Of a DNA stretch of 64,000 bases, positions 54,445 through 63,547 are shown in pieces. Numbering within the stretch: the stretch's first letter is position 1; each line of letters begins with the position of its first letter. The notes beneath the pieces are model-generated. The model had not been told where the DNA came from, searched no databases, and saw only the letters and a list, made by a program, of their open reading frames with translations. A program made the position numbers and the translations under genes. Origin of the DNA: Williamsia sterculiae (lineage in GTDB: Bacteria > Actinomycetota > Actinomycetes > Mycobacteriales > Mycobacteriaceae); contig NZ_FTNT01000001.1 of NCBI RefSeq assembly GCF_900156495.1, positions 558,001 to 622,000 of the forward strand, written 5' to 3'.

Positions 54445-55158
54445 ATGAGCAAGAAGAGCAAGGCCTACGAGGCCGCCGCCGCCAAGGTGGACCGAGACAA
54501 GCTGTACAGCCCGCTGGAGGCTGCAGCGTTGGCCAAGGACACCGCGTCGACCAACTACGACCCGACCGTGGAGGTCGCGGTTCGTCTGGGTGTGGATCCC
54601 CGCAAGGCCGACCAGATGGTGCGCGGCACCGTGAACCTGCCGCACGGTACCGGCAAGACCGCGAAGGTGATCGTGTTCGCCGCGGGCGACAAGGCCGCAG
54701 AGGCCGAGGCCGCAGGCGCCGACGAGGTGGGTGCCGAGGATCTGATCGCCAGGATCCAGGACGGATGGCTCGACTTCGACGCCGCGATCGCCACCCCGGA
54801 TCAGATGGCCAAGGTGGGACGCATCGCCCGCGTGCTGGGGCCGCGCGGTCTGATGCCGAACCCGAAGACCGGCACCGTGACCAACGACGTCACCAAGGCG
54901 GTCAACGACATCAAGGGCGGCAAGATCAACTTCCGCGTCGACAAGGCGTCGAACCTGCATTTCGTCATCGGCAAGGCGTCGTTCGAGCCGAAGGCGCTGG
55001 CCGAGAACTACGGTGCCGCGCTCGAGGAGGTGCTGCGGGCCAAGCCGTCGGCGGCCAAGGGTCGTTATGTGAAGAAGGTGACGGTCTCGACGACGTCGGG
55101 CCCGGGTATCCCGGTCGACCCGGCGCGCACCCGCAACTACGCGGACGACGAAGCGTAG
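54445..55158 (+). CDS. rplA: 50S ribosomal protein L1
   Basis: This protein of about 237 residues is L1: [20 protein letters not shown] near residue 40, [20 protein letters not shown], and [20 protein letters not shown] at the C-terminus. L1 binds 23S rRNA and can repress its own operon. The ATG at 54445 gives [20 protein letters not shown] as in mycobacterial homologs; an ATG at 54436 adds three residues. A perfect 17-bp hairpin ends the operon. Confidence 0.96.
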   Translation: MSKKSKAYEAAAAKVDRDKLYSPLEAAALAKDTASTNYDPTVEVAVRLGVDPRKADQMVRGTVNLPHGTGKTAKVIVFAAGDKAAEAEAAGADEVGAEDLIARIQDGWLDFDAAIATPDQMAKVGRIARVLGPRGLMPNPKTGTVTNDVTKAVNDIKGGKINFRVDKASNLHFVIGKASFEPKALAENYGAALEEVLRAKPSAAKGRYVKKVTVSTTSGPGIPVDPARTRNYADDEA

Positions 55159-55176
55159 CGAGAGTCGCAAGTCCCA

Positions 55177-55214
55177 GACAGCCGCGGAGGATCTGACGAT
55201 CCTCCGCGGCTGTC
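55177..55214. terminator. Bidirectional terminator after rplA
   Basis: A perfect 17-bp stem (55177-55193 with 55198-55214) with a TGAC loop lies between rplA (+) and the convergent hydrolase gene (-). The run TCGTCGTCTC follows it. Confidence 0.82.
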
Positions 55215-55220
55215 GTCGTC

Positions 55221-55913
55221 TCACAGGCTCGACGCCACGTCATGGAGGTAGCGGGCGATGGCGCGTGGGTGCGAGAGCATCGCCATGTGCCCGCCGTCGA
55301 CGATGTCGGGTTCGACCCCAGGCAGCCGCTCGGCGACCATTCCACGCATGAACGCCTCGGGGAAGAAGCGGTCGTCGCGTAGCACCAGAAATCTGGTGCT
55401 GACCTCGGGTAGACCGACGCCGGGCCATGGCGCCCGCGACGGGGTCTCGGACTGGCCCCGTTCGATCTCCGTGGCCACCAGCGCGGCGTCGACGCCGTTG
55501 TAGAACAGCGCATCCATGTCGGATGCGTCCCAGCCGCCCTCGGCGGCGGCGCGTCGTTGGGCGGATGCGGTCTGTGTGTTCGACCACCAGTCGGCGGGCC
55601 GCTCGCCCGGTCGCGGGACCATCGCGGAGACGAAGACCAGCGCTGCCGCGGCCAGTCGGTCGACCACCAGGGGACCGGTGAAGCCGCCGAAGGAGTGCGC
55701 GACCACCACCACGGGGTCGTCGGAGTCCGGCGGCCGCGCGTGGACCACTTGCGTGACCACCGTCTCGGCGTAATCGGTCAGGTCGGCGGTGTCGTCCTCC
55801 GACGGCAGATCCACCGGGATGGCCGTGTGCCCGAGTGCAGTCAACTCGTCGATCACGAACCGCCAGTACGCGGGATCCGATGCCGCCCCGGGAACGAGTA
55901 CGTAGGTGGCCAT
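55221..55913 (-). CDS. Alpha/beta hydrolase
   Basis: This 230-residue protein starts MATYVLVPGAASDPAYWRFV with the oxyanion-hole region near residue 8. The nucleophile motif is VVVAHSFGGFTGPLV near residue 78, and the closing histidine is probably in DGGHMAMLSHPRAIARYL. It is soluble with no signal peptide and resembles esterase/epoxide-hydrolase-like proteins. The ATG at 55913 is preferred; the upstream frame adds residues without pattern. Substrate unknown. Confidence 0.86.
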   Translation of the reverse strand: MATYVLVPGAASDPAYWRFVIDELTALGHTAIPVDLPSEDDTADLTDYAETVVTQVVHARPPDSDDPVVVVAHSFGGFTGPLVVDRLAAAALVFVSAMVPRPGERPADWWSNTQTASAQRRAAAEGGWDASDMDALFYNGVDAALVATEIERGQSETPSRAPWPGVGLPEVSTRFLVLRDDRFFPEAFMRGMVAERLPGVEPDIVDGGHMAMLSHPRAIARYLHDVASSL

Positions 55914-56008
55914 GGCGCGGAAGCTAGCACGCCGGATCCACGCCGCTCCGCCGAACGACACATCGTCGGGTTGGGGAACCGGGTGCCGTGCTCATTAGTC
56001 TCACGGGT

Positions 56009-56833
56009 ATGCGAGACGACAAGTTGCTCACCCGGATCTCGGGTCTCCTCCGCCAGGCCGAGGGCACCGACAACGAGCACGAGGCGCAGACGTTCATGCA
56101 GGCCGCGCAACGACTGGCGACCGCGGCGTCGATCGACCTCGCGGTTGCTCGGGCACACGACCCGAACGCCCGCGCCGCGACCGTCCCCGTCTCCCGTCAG
56201 GTGCGCATCGGCACCGCGGGCAAGAAGGGACTGCGCACCTACGTGCTGTTGTTCGTGGCCATCGCGCACGCCAACGATCTCAAGGTCGATGTGGCAGGCA
56301 ACTCGACCTACGTGATCGCGTACGGCTTCGCCGGCGACATCGACAGCGTGGAGGCGCTGTACTCGTCGTTGGTGATCCAGATGGTCGCCGCCAGCGACGG
56401 CTATCTGAAGTCGGGGGCATATCGCGGCGAGACCGCGGCACGGGTGGTCACCCAGCACGGCCGATGGGTCAGCAGGCGGGTGGTCGAACACAAACCCTTA
56501 TCGCCCATAACCGCACGCCTGAACTTCCAGACCGCGTTCGCGGACCGCATCGGTACCCGGCTGACCGAGGCGCGCGATCAGGCACGGGCGCAGGCGACCG
56601 GTGCCGAGACCGGCGCGTCCGGTGGCAGTACCGCGATAGCGTTACGCGACAAGGAGATCGAGGTGGTGGACTTTCATCGCAGTGAGTCGCAGGCGCGGGG
56701 TTCCTGGCGATCGAGCAGCGCCTCGGCGGGTTATTCGGAGGCGGCTCGGCGGGCGGGTGACCATGCGGGACGTCGGGCCAGGATCGGTAACGACCGTGAA
56801 TTCGGCGCTCCGGGTGGGCAACTGGGCTCCTGA
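56009..56833 (+). CDS. DUF2786 domain protein
   Basis: This 274-residue protein has the DUF2786 core near the N-terminus: LLTRISGLLRQAEGTDNEHE and AAQRLATAASIDLAVARAH. A region with LRTYVLLFVAIAHANDLKVD and TYVIAYGFAGDIDSVEALYS then follows; it looks like a nucleic-acid- or protein-binding module seen in these proteins. The C-terminus is Ala/Arg/Ser-rich. It faces a metallohydrolase gene tail to tail at 25 bases, an arrangement I recall seeing repeatedly in actinobacteria. The cellular role is unknown. Confidence 0.82.
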   Translation: MRDDKLLTRISGLLRQAEGTDNEHEAQTFMQAAQRLATAASIDLAVARAHDPNARAATVPVSRQVRIGTAGKKGLRTYVLLFVAIAHANDLKVDVAGNSTYVIAYGFAGDIDSVEALYSSLVIQMVAASDGYLKSGAYRGETAARVVTQHGRWVSRRVVEHKPLSPITARLNFQTAFADRIGTRLTEARDQARAQATGAETGASGGSTAIALRDKEIEVVDFHRSESQARGSWRSSSASAGYSEAARRAGDHAGRRARIGNDREFGAPGGQLGS

Positions 56834-56858
56834 CGGAATGGGCAGGAGTCCCGTCGCG

Positions 56859-57347
56859 TCAACTGTTGCGCACCCCGGAATCGTGATACCACGCGCGCAG
56901 CAGGAGTGCCGCGGGCTCTCCCACCACGATGCCGACCACATGGAGCATGGCCTCGCGGAACTCCACCCCGTGCCAACGCGTCCCGGACGGACCGGCGGCG
57001 AGGCCCTTGCCGACGGTCAGATGGTGAGCGAGCTCGTGCAGCACGGTGCTCTCCCGCCCGTATTCCCTGTTGTGCAGGGGAATCGCGATCGTCGCGGTCG
57101 ACGGTTCGTAATGCGCCGCAGCCTGCCCGCGACGTTCGCGGACGCGGACCGGCGCGACGCTGGGGTACGCGTCACGCACGGATGGCAGGGCCAGCACGCG
57201 GTCGGCATATCGCTGAACCGACGGGATGTCGGCGAATCGCTTCTGGGCGTCGATGTAGAGCTGTGACCCGTGGAAATCCACCAGACCGCCCCGGTCGAGA
57301 ACCGCGGACCAGAGCTGTTCGGCCTCGTAGACCGCCGACGCGCTCAC
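56859..57347 (-). CDS. Putative metallohydrolase (TIGR04338-like)
   Basis: This 162-residue protein has a zinc-metallopeptidase motif HELAHH in STVLHELAHHLTVGKGL near residue 107, with WHGVEFREAMLHVVGIVVGE after it giving further ligands. The N-terminal part (VYEAEQLWSAVLDRGGLVDF) matches the TIGR04338 group as I recall it. The GTG at 57347 is chosen as the start of the recognisable domain; the frame extends upstream without pattern. It is convergent with the DUF2786 gene. Substrate unknown. Confidence 0.78.
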   Translation of the reverse strand: MSASAVYEAEQLWSAVLDRGGLVDFHGSQLYIDAQKRFADIPSVQRYADRVLALPSVRDAYPSVAPVRVRERRGQAAAHYEPSTATIAIPLHNREYGRESTVLHELAHHLTVGKGLAAGPSGTRWHGVEFREAMLHVVGIVVGEPAALLLRAWYHDSGVRNS

Positions 57348-57604
57348 ACCGCACACCTGCCGCCGGAGAGCGGAACCCGGCCGTCGCCCACAACACCCCC
57401 ACGGTTGTACCTGTGCGGGCCCAGCGTAGCACCCAGGATATGACCACTCGTGTCGTGTCGCGTTGGGTTGCCTTGGGACGCAACGGCATTGCTTGAACAA
57501 AGTGCTGGTGGGCGCACAGGAGCGGACGTGGCGGGTCACCTACAGCCAGCCGTCGACCGGTCGGTGACGGCGGTGTGGAACGTGAGGCCCGGCTGAGCCG
57601 GTGC

Positions 57605-59608
57605 TCACCAGCCGGGGGTGCCGATGGCGCGGAAGGTGAGGTGACCGGGCTTGTCGGGGTCGAGGACCAGCTGTTGATGACGACCGCGGGCCTTGATCAG
57701 ATCCGGCACGGTGGTCATGTAGCGCGGAAAACTCGCCGCGTAGACGTCGACCCGCAAGCGGTGCCCGATGTCGATCAGGGCGTCGGTGGGTACCAGGTCC
57801 ACGTCGAGGGCCAACGGAACGTCCGAGGGCACCGGCAGCTTACGGACACGGCTGAGGAAGTGATGGGCCATCAGCAGGCTGCCGTCCTCCGCGTACTCCG
57901 ACAACGCCGGGTCGATGGCGCGGTTGGACATGCTCAGCGCGCCGTTGGTGAGGACCGTGGAGGTGCCGTCGGGCGCGACGTCGTTGACAGTGACGGCCCA
58001 GATCCCCTCGTCGGCGCTGGTGCTGACGTACAGCCGCAGGTTGATCGCACCGGTCAGCTGGGTGGGCACGTCCACCGGCGCGGTGGTGAACGACAGGGCA
58101 CCGCGTTCCTGGAACCGGGCGTCGTGGGTGTACGACCGGCCCAACACCATCGATGCGCCCGCGGTTACCTGCGTCATGTCCCGCGACCGCAGTCCGCGGA
58201 TGTCCGGCCGGGCCGCGACGGTGGTCACGGTCGACGGTCGATAATGGCTGAGCCCGCCGTCGAACTGGCTGTGCTCGGCGGTGCCGGAGCGCCGCTCGTT
58301 GAGATACAGGCGGTGCAGCGTCGCCGACGGTCGGGGGTAGGAGTCTGCCGAGCTCCAGATCCCGCCCTGTTGCTGGAGGGTGACGGGTCCGTATTCGTCG
58401 ACGCCGTTGTCGTCGGACTTGAGCCAGCGGTCGAACCAGGCGCGTTCGAGGACGTCGATACGCGGTGGGCAACCGGCACCGCCGAACCCGGCCCCAGCGT
58501 CGAGGTGGTAGCCGTCGGCGATGATGAGCTGTTTGTGCCCGGGCGGGAGGTTCAGCCGGTTGTAGACGGTGGTCGCACTGCGGCCGAACAGGTCGTGCCA
58601 GGCTCCGAACAGGAAGGTCGGTGCGGTGATCCGGTCGACCTGAGGGTCGCGCTCGTCGAAGTACTGGTCGTCGTAGATCCTGTCGTCGCGTCCGGTGAGG
58701 AATCCCCAGGCCAGCGACCCGACCTCGGTGGCGGGTGAGGCAAGTCGGTCGCGGAGCCAACGGTGCAGGTTGCCTCGGGCGGCGTCGCGCAGCGCCGTCG
58801 CCGGATGCGGTACCCACTTCAGGGCGTTGACCACGGACAACCACAACGGGATGAACATCGACGGCATGCCACCGGTGATGTAGATGTCGCGGACGATGTC
58901 CTCGCAGCCCTCCACCGCGAAGACCGCACCCAGAGCGGCGGGACGTTTGTCGGCCGCCTGCAGGGAGTTGATGGCCGAATACGACCAGCCGGCCATCCCG
59001 ACCTTGCCGTTGCACCAGATCTGGGCGGCGGCCCACTCGATGATCTCGACGGAGTCCCGCTGTTCGCGGTCACCCAGGATCTGCCACTTGCCGTGGGACG
59101 CACCGGTGCCGCGAACGTCGACGATGAGCTGCGCGTACCCCGAGCGAACCAGACTGCGGTTGATGCCGAACGCGTCGAAGACGCCGCCGGCGAGCACCTT
59201 GGTGAAGTCGGTGACCCCCTCCAACGGTGTGCCCGACAGGTCGATCCGGGCCGAGGCGGTGTGCAGCGCCTTGCCGAGCACCGGAGCATGCAGCACCTGA
59301 TCGATGACGTCGACCAGGGCGCGGTTGTAGGGGTTGACGTTGACGATGGCCGGATACGGCGTGGACACCGGTGTCCCGGTCCGGTCCGCGGGACGGACCA
59401 GAGTGGCTCGCAACCGGACCCCGTCGCTCATGGTGATCTCGATGTCGCGGTCGAGGTGCACGCGTGGGTGGGTCTGCTCACCGTCGACCGTGCTACGCCA
59501 CCGGAGTCCGTCGGCGCCACCGGTCGGGTCGCCGAGCGGCAGGGTCGGTCGCGTGGGCACGGGCGCTGCGATGGGCCGCGTGTCGAACGGGGTGGGCTGG
59601 TAGGCCAC
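57605..59608 (-). CDS. CocE/NonD family hydrolase (X-Pro dipeptidyl-peptidase S15-like)
   Basis: This 667-residue protein has the S15/CocE layout: an alpha/beta hydrolase domain with IVDVRGTGASHGKWQILGDR and the nucleophile motif GMAGWSYSAINSLQAADKRP near residue 206, a helical insert, and a C-terminal galactose-binding-like jelly-roll domain (about 510-667, with LTGAINLRLYVSTSADEGIW). Members hydrolyse esters, cocaine or acyl-amino substrates. It lacks a signal peptide. It is divergent from the rplJ leader region; the 250 bases between contain a palindrome at 59745-59759. Confidence 0.88.
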   Translation of the reverse strand: MAYQPTPFDTRPIAAPVPTRPTLPLGDPTGGADGLRWRSTVDGEQTHPRVHLDRDIEITMSDGVRLRATLVRPADRTGTPVSTPYPAIVNVNPYNRALVDVIDQVLHAPVLGKALHTASARIDLSGTPLEGVTDFTKVLAGGVFDAFGINRSLVRSGYAQLIVDVRGTGASHGKWQILGDREQRDSVEIIEWAAAQIWCNGKVGMAGWSYSAINSLQAADKRPAALGAVFAVEGCEDIVRDIYITGGMPSMFIPLWLSVVNALKWVPHPATALRDAARGNLHRWLRDRLASPATEVGSLAWGFLTGRDDRIYDDQYFDERDPQVDRITAPTFLFGAWHDLFGRSATTVYNRLNLPPGHKQLIIADGYHLDAGAGFGGAGCPPRIDVLERAWFDRWLKSDDNGVDEYGPVTLQQQGGIWSSADSYPRPSATLHRLYLNERRSGTAEHSQFDGGLSHYRPSTVTTVAARPDIRGLRSRDMTQVTAGASMVLGRSYTHDARFQERGALSFTTAPVDVPTQLTGAINLRLYVSTSADEGIWAVTVNDVAPDGTSTVLTNGALSMSNRAIDPALSEYAEDGSLLMAHHFLSRVRKLPVPSDVPLALDVDLVPTDALIDIGHRLRVDVYAASFPRYMTTVPDLIKARGRHQQLVLDPDKPGHLTFRAIGTPGW

Positions 59609-59744
59609 GGTGTCCTCCTGGTGCGGAGCTCGGGCCTCGTCTGGCGAGCACCGAGCGTGCGGGGTCGGCCGCGACCTCCCTCGAAGGTGAGGTGACGACG
59701 GGGGCCGATCCGCCGCTCACCTGGTGTGTCGTCGGGAGCACCTC

Positions 59745-59759
59745 GATGTGTTGCACATC
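59745..59759. promoter_or_regulatory. Palindrome upstream of the CocE-type gene
   Basis: GATGTG-TTG-CACATC is a perfect 6-bp inverted repeat with a 3-base spacer, about 137 bases before the CocE-type start on the minus strand. It could be an operator for that gene or for the ribosomal operon; no regulator gene is adjacent. Confidence 0.32.
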
Positions 59760-59902
59760 ACTCCCGGCGGGTCAGCACAATGTAACCGACCGTCCGCTCG
59801 GTGCCCATCCCGCGTACCAGTCGTGAGCAAATCTTGACTCGGTCTCGAACGGGTAACGGCGGATGGGGTGCACATCCACGATGACGCTGCGGCGACGGCG
59901 AT

Positions 59903-59932
59903 TTGGTCCTCACCTGCCCGTTCGGGTACTCT
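59903..59932 (+). promoter_or_regulatory. Putative sigma-A promoter of the rplJ-rplL operon
   Basis: TTGGTC at 59903-59908 and TACTCT at 59927-59932 are separated by 18 bases, a fair match to a housekeeping promoter. Transcription from here would produce the long L10 leader. Confidence 0.45.
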
Positions 59933-59977
59933 CGACGCAGGTCAGATCGGGAAGTGTCCTGTTCTGAGCCGGTTCAA

Positions 59978-60140
59978 CCAGAGACCGTTGGTCGTCGGAG
60001 TCCGTGAGGGCGCCGATCGAAGGTCCGACATCGTCGGCGGCCCACGCAGGGAGAACGTGGAAGTACCGGTGGTGACCTCGGTTGCCGTCTCCAGTGCGCC
60101 CCGTGCCCTCTGCGGCCGGGGCGTTTGTCGTCTGTGCGTG
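59978..60140 (+). promoter_or_regulatory. Ribosomal protein L10 leader
   Basis: The segment beginning CCAGAGACCGTTGGTCGTCG and containing GGGAGAACGTGGAAGTACCG resembles the mycobacterial L10 leader that binds the L10-L12 complex and represses translation. A 7-bp stem CGCCCCG/CGGGGCG at 60097-60123 followed by TTTGTC could work as an attenuator. The distance to the L10 start is about 60 bases. Confidence 0.68.
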
Positions 60141-60201
60141 TGTCGCGCAGACGATGTCGATGTCGGGTGGCCAACTCCATCGACACGAGAGGAGGCGAAG
60201 T

Positions 60202-60735
60202 ATGGCCAAGTCCGAGAAGGTCGCCGCAGTCGCGGAGATCACCGAGCAGTTCAAGGGCGCCACGGCGGCTGTGATCACGGAATACCGTGGACTGTCGGTG
60301 AAGCAGATCTCCGAGCTGCGACGTTCCCTTGGCGAAGGCGCAACCTACTCCGTCGCCAAGAACACCCTGGTCAAGCGCGCTGCCGATGAGGCGGGCGTGC
60401 AGGGTCTCGACGAGTTGTTCGTCGGACCGACCGCGATTGCCTTCATCGAGGGCGAGCCGGTCGTTGCGGCGAAGGCGATCAAGAATTTCGCCAAGGACAA
60501 CAAGGCCCTCGTGGTCAAGGGCGGCTACATGGACGGCCGCGCGCTGTCCGTGCAGGAGATCGAGCAGATCGCCGACCTGGAGACCCGTGAGGTGTTGCTG
60601 GCCAAGCTCGCCGGTGCCATGAAGGGCAATTTGGCAAAGGCCGCCGGACTGTTCAACCAGCCGGCATCGCAGGTCGCTCGCCTGGCGGCGGCCCTGCAGG
60701 AGAAGCAATCCACCGAAAGCGGGGCGAGCGAGTAG
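60202..60735 (+). CDS. rplJ: 50S ribosomal protein L10
   Basis: This 177-residue protein is L10: [20 protein letters not shown], then [20 protein letters not shown] and [18 protein letters not shown]. It anchors L12 dimers at the ribosomal stalk through its C-terminal helix. The ATG follows GAGAGGAGGCGAAG. rplL starts about 80 bases downstream. Leader structure upstream suggests autoregulation. Confidence 0.96.
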   Translation: MAKSEKVAAVAEITEQFKGATAAVITEYRGLSVKQISELRRSLGEGATYSVAKNTLVKRAADEAGVQGLDELFVGPTAIAFIEGEPVVAAKAIKNFAKDNKALVVKGGYMDGRALSVQEIEQIADLETREVLLAKLAGAMKGNLAKAAGLFNQPASQVARLAAALQEKQSTESGASE

Positions 60736-60816
60736 TCCTCGCCCGCTTCACCACATCTGACCCTCACGTGGGGATCACAACCCCCGCGGGGGAAACAAAG
60801 AGGAAGGACGCCGACC

Positions 60817-61209
60817 ATGGCGAAGCTCACCGCTGACGAGCTCATCGATCAGTTCAAGGAACTGACCCTGCTGGAGCTCAGCGATTTCGTGAAGAAGTTC
60901 GAAGAAGTCTTCGAGGTCACCGCGGCCGCTCCGGTCGCCGTTGCCGCCGGTGGTGCTGCCCCGGCCGCCGGTGGCGCCGACGCCGCCGCCGAGCAGGACG
61001 AGTTCGACGTCGTGCTCGAGGGTGCGGGCGACAAGAAGATCCAGGTCATCAAGGTGGTCCGCGAGATCGTCTCGGGTCTGGGTCTGAAGGAGGCCAAGGA
61101 CCTCGTCGAGAGCGCGCCCAAGGCGCTGCTGGAGAAGGTCGACAAGGAGTCCGCCGAGGCTGCCAAGACCAAGCTCGAAGAGGCCGGCGCGAAGGTCTCG
61201 GTCAAGTAA
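60817..61209 (+). CDS. rplL: 50S ribosomal protein L7/L12
   Basis: This 130-residue protein has the N-terminal dimerisation domain ([20 protein letters not shown]), an Ala/Gly-rich hinge (about residues 40-58) and the C-terminal factor-binding domain, with [20 protein letters not shown] and [20 protein letters not shown]. It recruits translation factors to the ribosome. A 40-bp perfect palindrome follows the gene. Confidence 0.97.
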   Translation: MAKLTADELIDQFKELTLLELSDFVKKFEEVFEVTAAAPVAVAAGGAAPAAGGADAAAEQDEFDVVLEGAGDKKIQVIKVVREIVSGLGLKEAKDLVESAPKALLEKVDKESAEAAKTKLEEAGAKVSVK

Positions 61210-61242
61210 TTCCGCCGCGTCCGCAGCCGCGGATCAGGCGTT

Positions 61243-61282
61243 CACAGGGCCGGTGTGGGGTATACCCCACACCGGCCCTGTG
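61243..61282. terminator. 40-bp perfect palindrome after rplL
   Basis: Two 20-base arms are exact reverse complements, from CACAGGGCCGGTGTGGGGTA to its mirror. As RNA this gives a stem of about 18 bp with a 4-base loop. It lies 33 bases after the rplL stop and probably ends the operon. No U-tract follows. Confidence 0.82.
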
Positions 61283-61468
61283 TCATCGCGGCCTCGTATC
61301 CGCATTCCGAAGGTCGTTTACGCAGGTCAGCGCTGCTGATGGCACGCATGCCGTAAACGATCGGCAATCTTGCCGTGGCGAATGATCCGATATGTGTCGG
61401 ACCTGACGCAGACGTAGGTTAGAGTGACTCCAGCCACAGGGGCTTGGGGGAAGTCGAGAGGTCATTCC

Positions 61469-62680
61469 GTGGGTGTTGAAGTCAGTGTTGAACACTTGAC
61501 CAAATCGTTCGGGTCGTCGACGATTTGGCGTGATGTGACGCTCACACTGCCCAAGGGCGAGGTCTCGGTGCTGCTCGGACCGTCCGGCACCGGCAAGTCG
61601 GTGTTCCTGAAGACGCTCATCGGCCTCCTGAAGCCCAACGAGGGCAAAGTCATCATCGACGGCACCGACATCACGGAGTGCAGCTCGAAAGAGCTGTACG
61701 AGATCCGCAAGCTCTTCGGAGTGCTGTTCCAGGACGGCGCCCTCTTCGGCTCGATGAACCTCTTCGACAACACGGCGTTCCCGTTGCGCGAGCACACCAA
61801 GAAGAAGGAAGACGAAGTCCGTGACATCGTCATGGAGAAGCTGGAGCTCGTCGGCCTGAACGGCGCCGAGAGCAAGCTTCCCGGTGAGATCTCCGGTGGT
61901 ATGCGCAAGCGCGCCGGTCTGGCCCGCGCACTGGTCCTCGACCCGGAGATCATCCTCGTCGACGAGCCCGACTCCGGCCTAGACCCGGTTCGTACCACGT
62001 ACATCTCGCAGCTGCTCATCGACATCAACGCGCAGATCGACGCGACGATGCTGATCGTGAGTCACAACATCAACATCGCACGAACCATCCCCGACAACAT
62101 GGGGATGCTGTTCCGTAAGCAGCTCGTGATGATGGGTCCGCGTGAGGTGTTGCTGACCTCCGAGGAGCCGGTGATCAAGCAGTTCCTCACCGGTTCTCGA
62201 CTCGGCCCCATCGGCATGTCCGAGGAGAAGGACGACGCGACCAGGGAAAAAGAGCAGGCAATGGTCGACGCCGGCCACACCGACGGCGGCACCGAGCTCT
62301 CCGAGGGAATCCAGCCGCAGGTCCAGCCCACCCCGGGAATGCCCGAGCGCAAGGCCGTCGCCAGACGTCGCGAACGCGTCCGCGAGATCATGCACACCCT
62401 CCCCGAGAACGCCCAGCGGGCGATCGAGGAGAGCATGAAAGACGAGCAGGAGCTCGAGGAGAAGCGCCAGGAAGTCGGCGACCAGCTCGACGAGAACGGT
62501 TCCGGTGACGAGAACGGTTCCGACAACAACAACAACGAGCGGCGAGGCGACGAGCGCGGCGGAGACACCGACCGCGACGAGGCCTACGCCAATTCTGGGT
62601 CGGGGAGCGGCTACGAGCCGTCCGAGGCCAACACCGAGCAGTTCCCTGCGTACCGACCCGGCAACCATCCCGGGCGGTGA
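61469..62680 (+). CDS. mkl: Mce transport ATPase Mkl/MceG
   Basis: This protein of about 403 residues is the ATPase that powers Mce lipid importers. Walker A GPSGTGKS is near residue 37, signature SGGMRKRAGLARAL near 140, and Walker B EIILVDEPDSGLD just after; VSHNINIARTIPDNMGMLFR follows as in MlaF/Mkl. The last 150 residues form a hydrophilic extension rich in Glu, Arg, Gly and Asn, with an asparagine run near residue 352, probably disordered. The GTG at 61469 follows GAGAGG. Two YrbE permease genes follow. Confidence 0.93.
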   Translation: MGVEVSVEHLTKSFGSSTIWRDVTLTLPKGEVSVLLGPSGTGKSVFLKTLIGLLKPNEGKVIIDGTDITECSSKELYEIRKLFGVLFQDGALFGSMNLFDNTAFPLREHTKKKEDEVRDIVMEKLELVGLNGAESKLPGEISGGMRKRAGLARALVLDPEIILVDEPDSGLDPVRTTYISQLLIDINAQIDATMLIVSHNINIARTIPDNMGMLFRKQLVMMGPREVLLTSEEPVIKQFLTGSRLGPIGMSEEKDDATREKEQAMVDAGHTDGGTELSEGIQPQVQPTPGMPERKAVARRRERVREIMHTLPENAQRAIEESMKDEQELEEKRQEVGDQLDENGSGDENGSDNNNNERRGDERGGDTDRDEAYANSGSGSGYEPSEANTEQFPAYRPGNHPGR

Positions 62681-62726
62681 CGTGGTGCCCATCCGTACCG
62701 ACGATGATCGCGCCGGAGAAAAGTAG

Positions 62727-63533
62727 ATGACCTCAGCCACCACGCGTGGCATCGATCGGGTGACGAAGGCCGGAAACTCTGCGATGACGCAGGCCGGCAA
62801 TCTGATTCAGCTGTTCATCGATGTTGCACGTAATATCTTCGCGCGGCCGTTCCAGCTCCGGGAGTTCATCGAGCAGGCATGGTTCATCGCCAGCGTCACC
62901 ATTCTGCCGACCGCCCTCGTCGCCATTCCGTTCGGCGCGATCGTGTCGCTGCAGACCGGCTCGCTGATCAAGCAGTTGGGCGCGGAAGGGTTCACCGGCG
63001 CCACCAGCGTCCTGGTGGTCGTCCAGCAGGGCTCGCCCCTGGTCACCTCGCTGCTCATCGCCGGTGCGGCGGGCTCGGCGGTCGCCGCCGACCTCGGTGC
63101 CCGCACCATCCGCGAGGAGATCGACGCGATGATGGTGCTGGGCATCAATCCGATCCAGCGCCTCGTGGTCCCGCGCGTGCTCGCGATGGTGTTGGTCGCC
63201 GTGCTGCTCAACGGTCTGGTCTGTGTGGTCGGCATCGGCGGCGGTTACTTCTTCAACGTCGTCATCCAGCAGGGAACGCCGGGTGCGTATCTGGCCTCGT
63301 TCAGCGCGCTCGCCCAACTGCCGGACCTGTACGTCGCCGAGCTGAAGGCGGCGATCTTCGGTGTGCTCGCCGCGGTGGTCGCCTGCTACAAGGGGCTCAA
63401 TCCCAAGGGCGGTCCGAAGGGTGTCGGCGACGCGGTGAACCAGAGTGTGGTCATCACCTTCCTCCTGCTGTTCTTCGCCAACCTGATTCTCACCGCCGTC
63501 TATCTGCAGGTCATTCCTGCCAAGGGATCGTAG
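62727..63533 (+). CDS. YrbE-type Mce permease, first subunit
   Basis: This 268-residue MlaE/YrbE permease has about six hydrophobic segments. The conserved block lies in GARTIREEIDAMMVLGINPI and PRVLAMVLVAVLLNGLVCVV, which is the EExDA signature region. Together with the second YrbE and the Mkl ATPase it forms the membrane part of an Mce lipid importer. The ATG is 46 bases after the mkl stop. The second YrbE gene follows after 14 bases. Confidence 0.93.
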   Translation: MTSATTRGIDRVTKAGNSAMTQAGNLIQLFIDVARNIFARPFQLREFIEQAWFIASVTILPTALVAIPFGAIVSLQTGSLIKQLGAEGFTGATSVLVVVQQGSPLVTSLLIAGAAGSAVAADLGARTIREEIDAMMVLGINPIQRLVVPRVLAMVLVAVLLNGLVCVVGIGGGYFFNVVIQQGTPGAYLASFSALAQLPDLYVAELKAAIFGVLAAVVACYKGLNPKGGPKGVGDAVNQSVVITFLLLFFANLILTAVYLQVIPAKGS

Positions 63534-63547
63534 GAGGTGGCCACACC

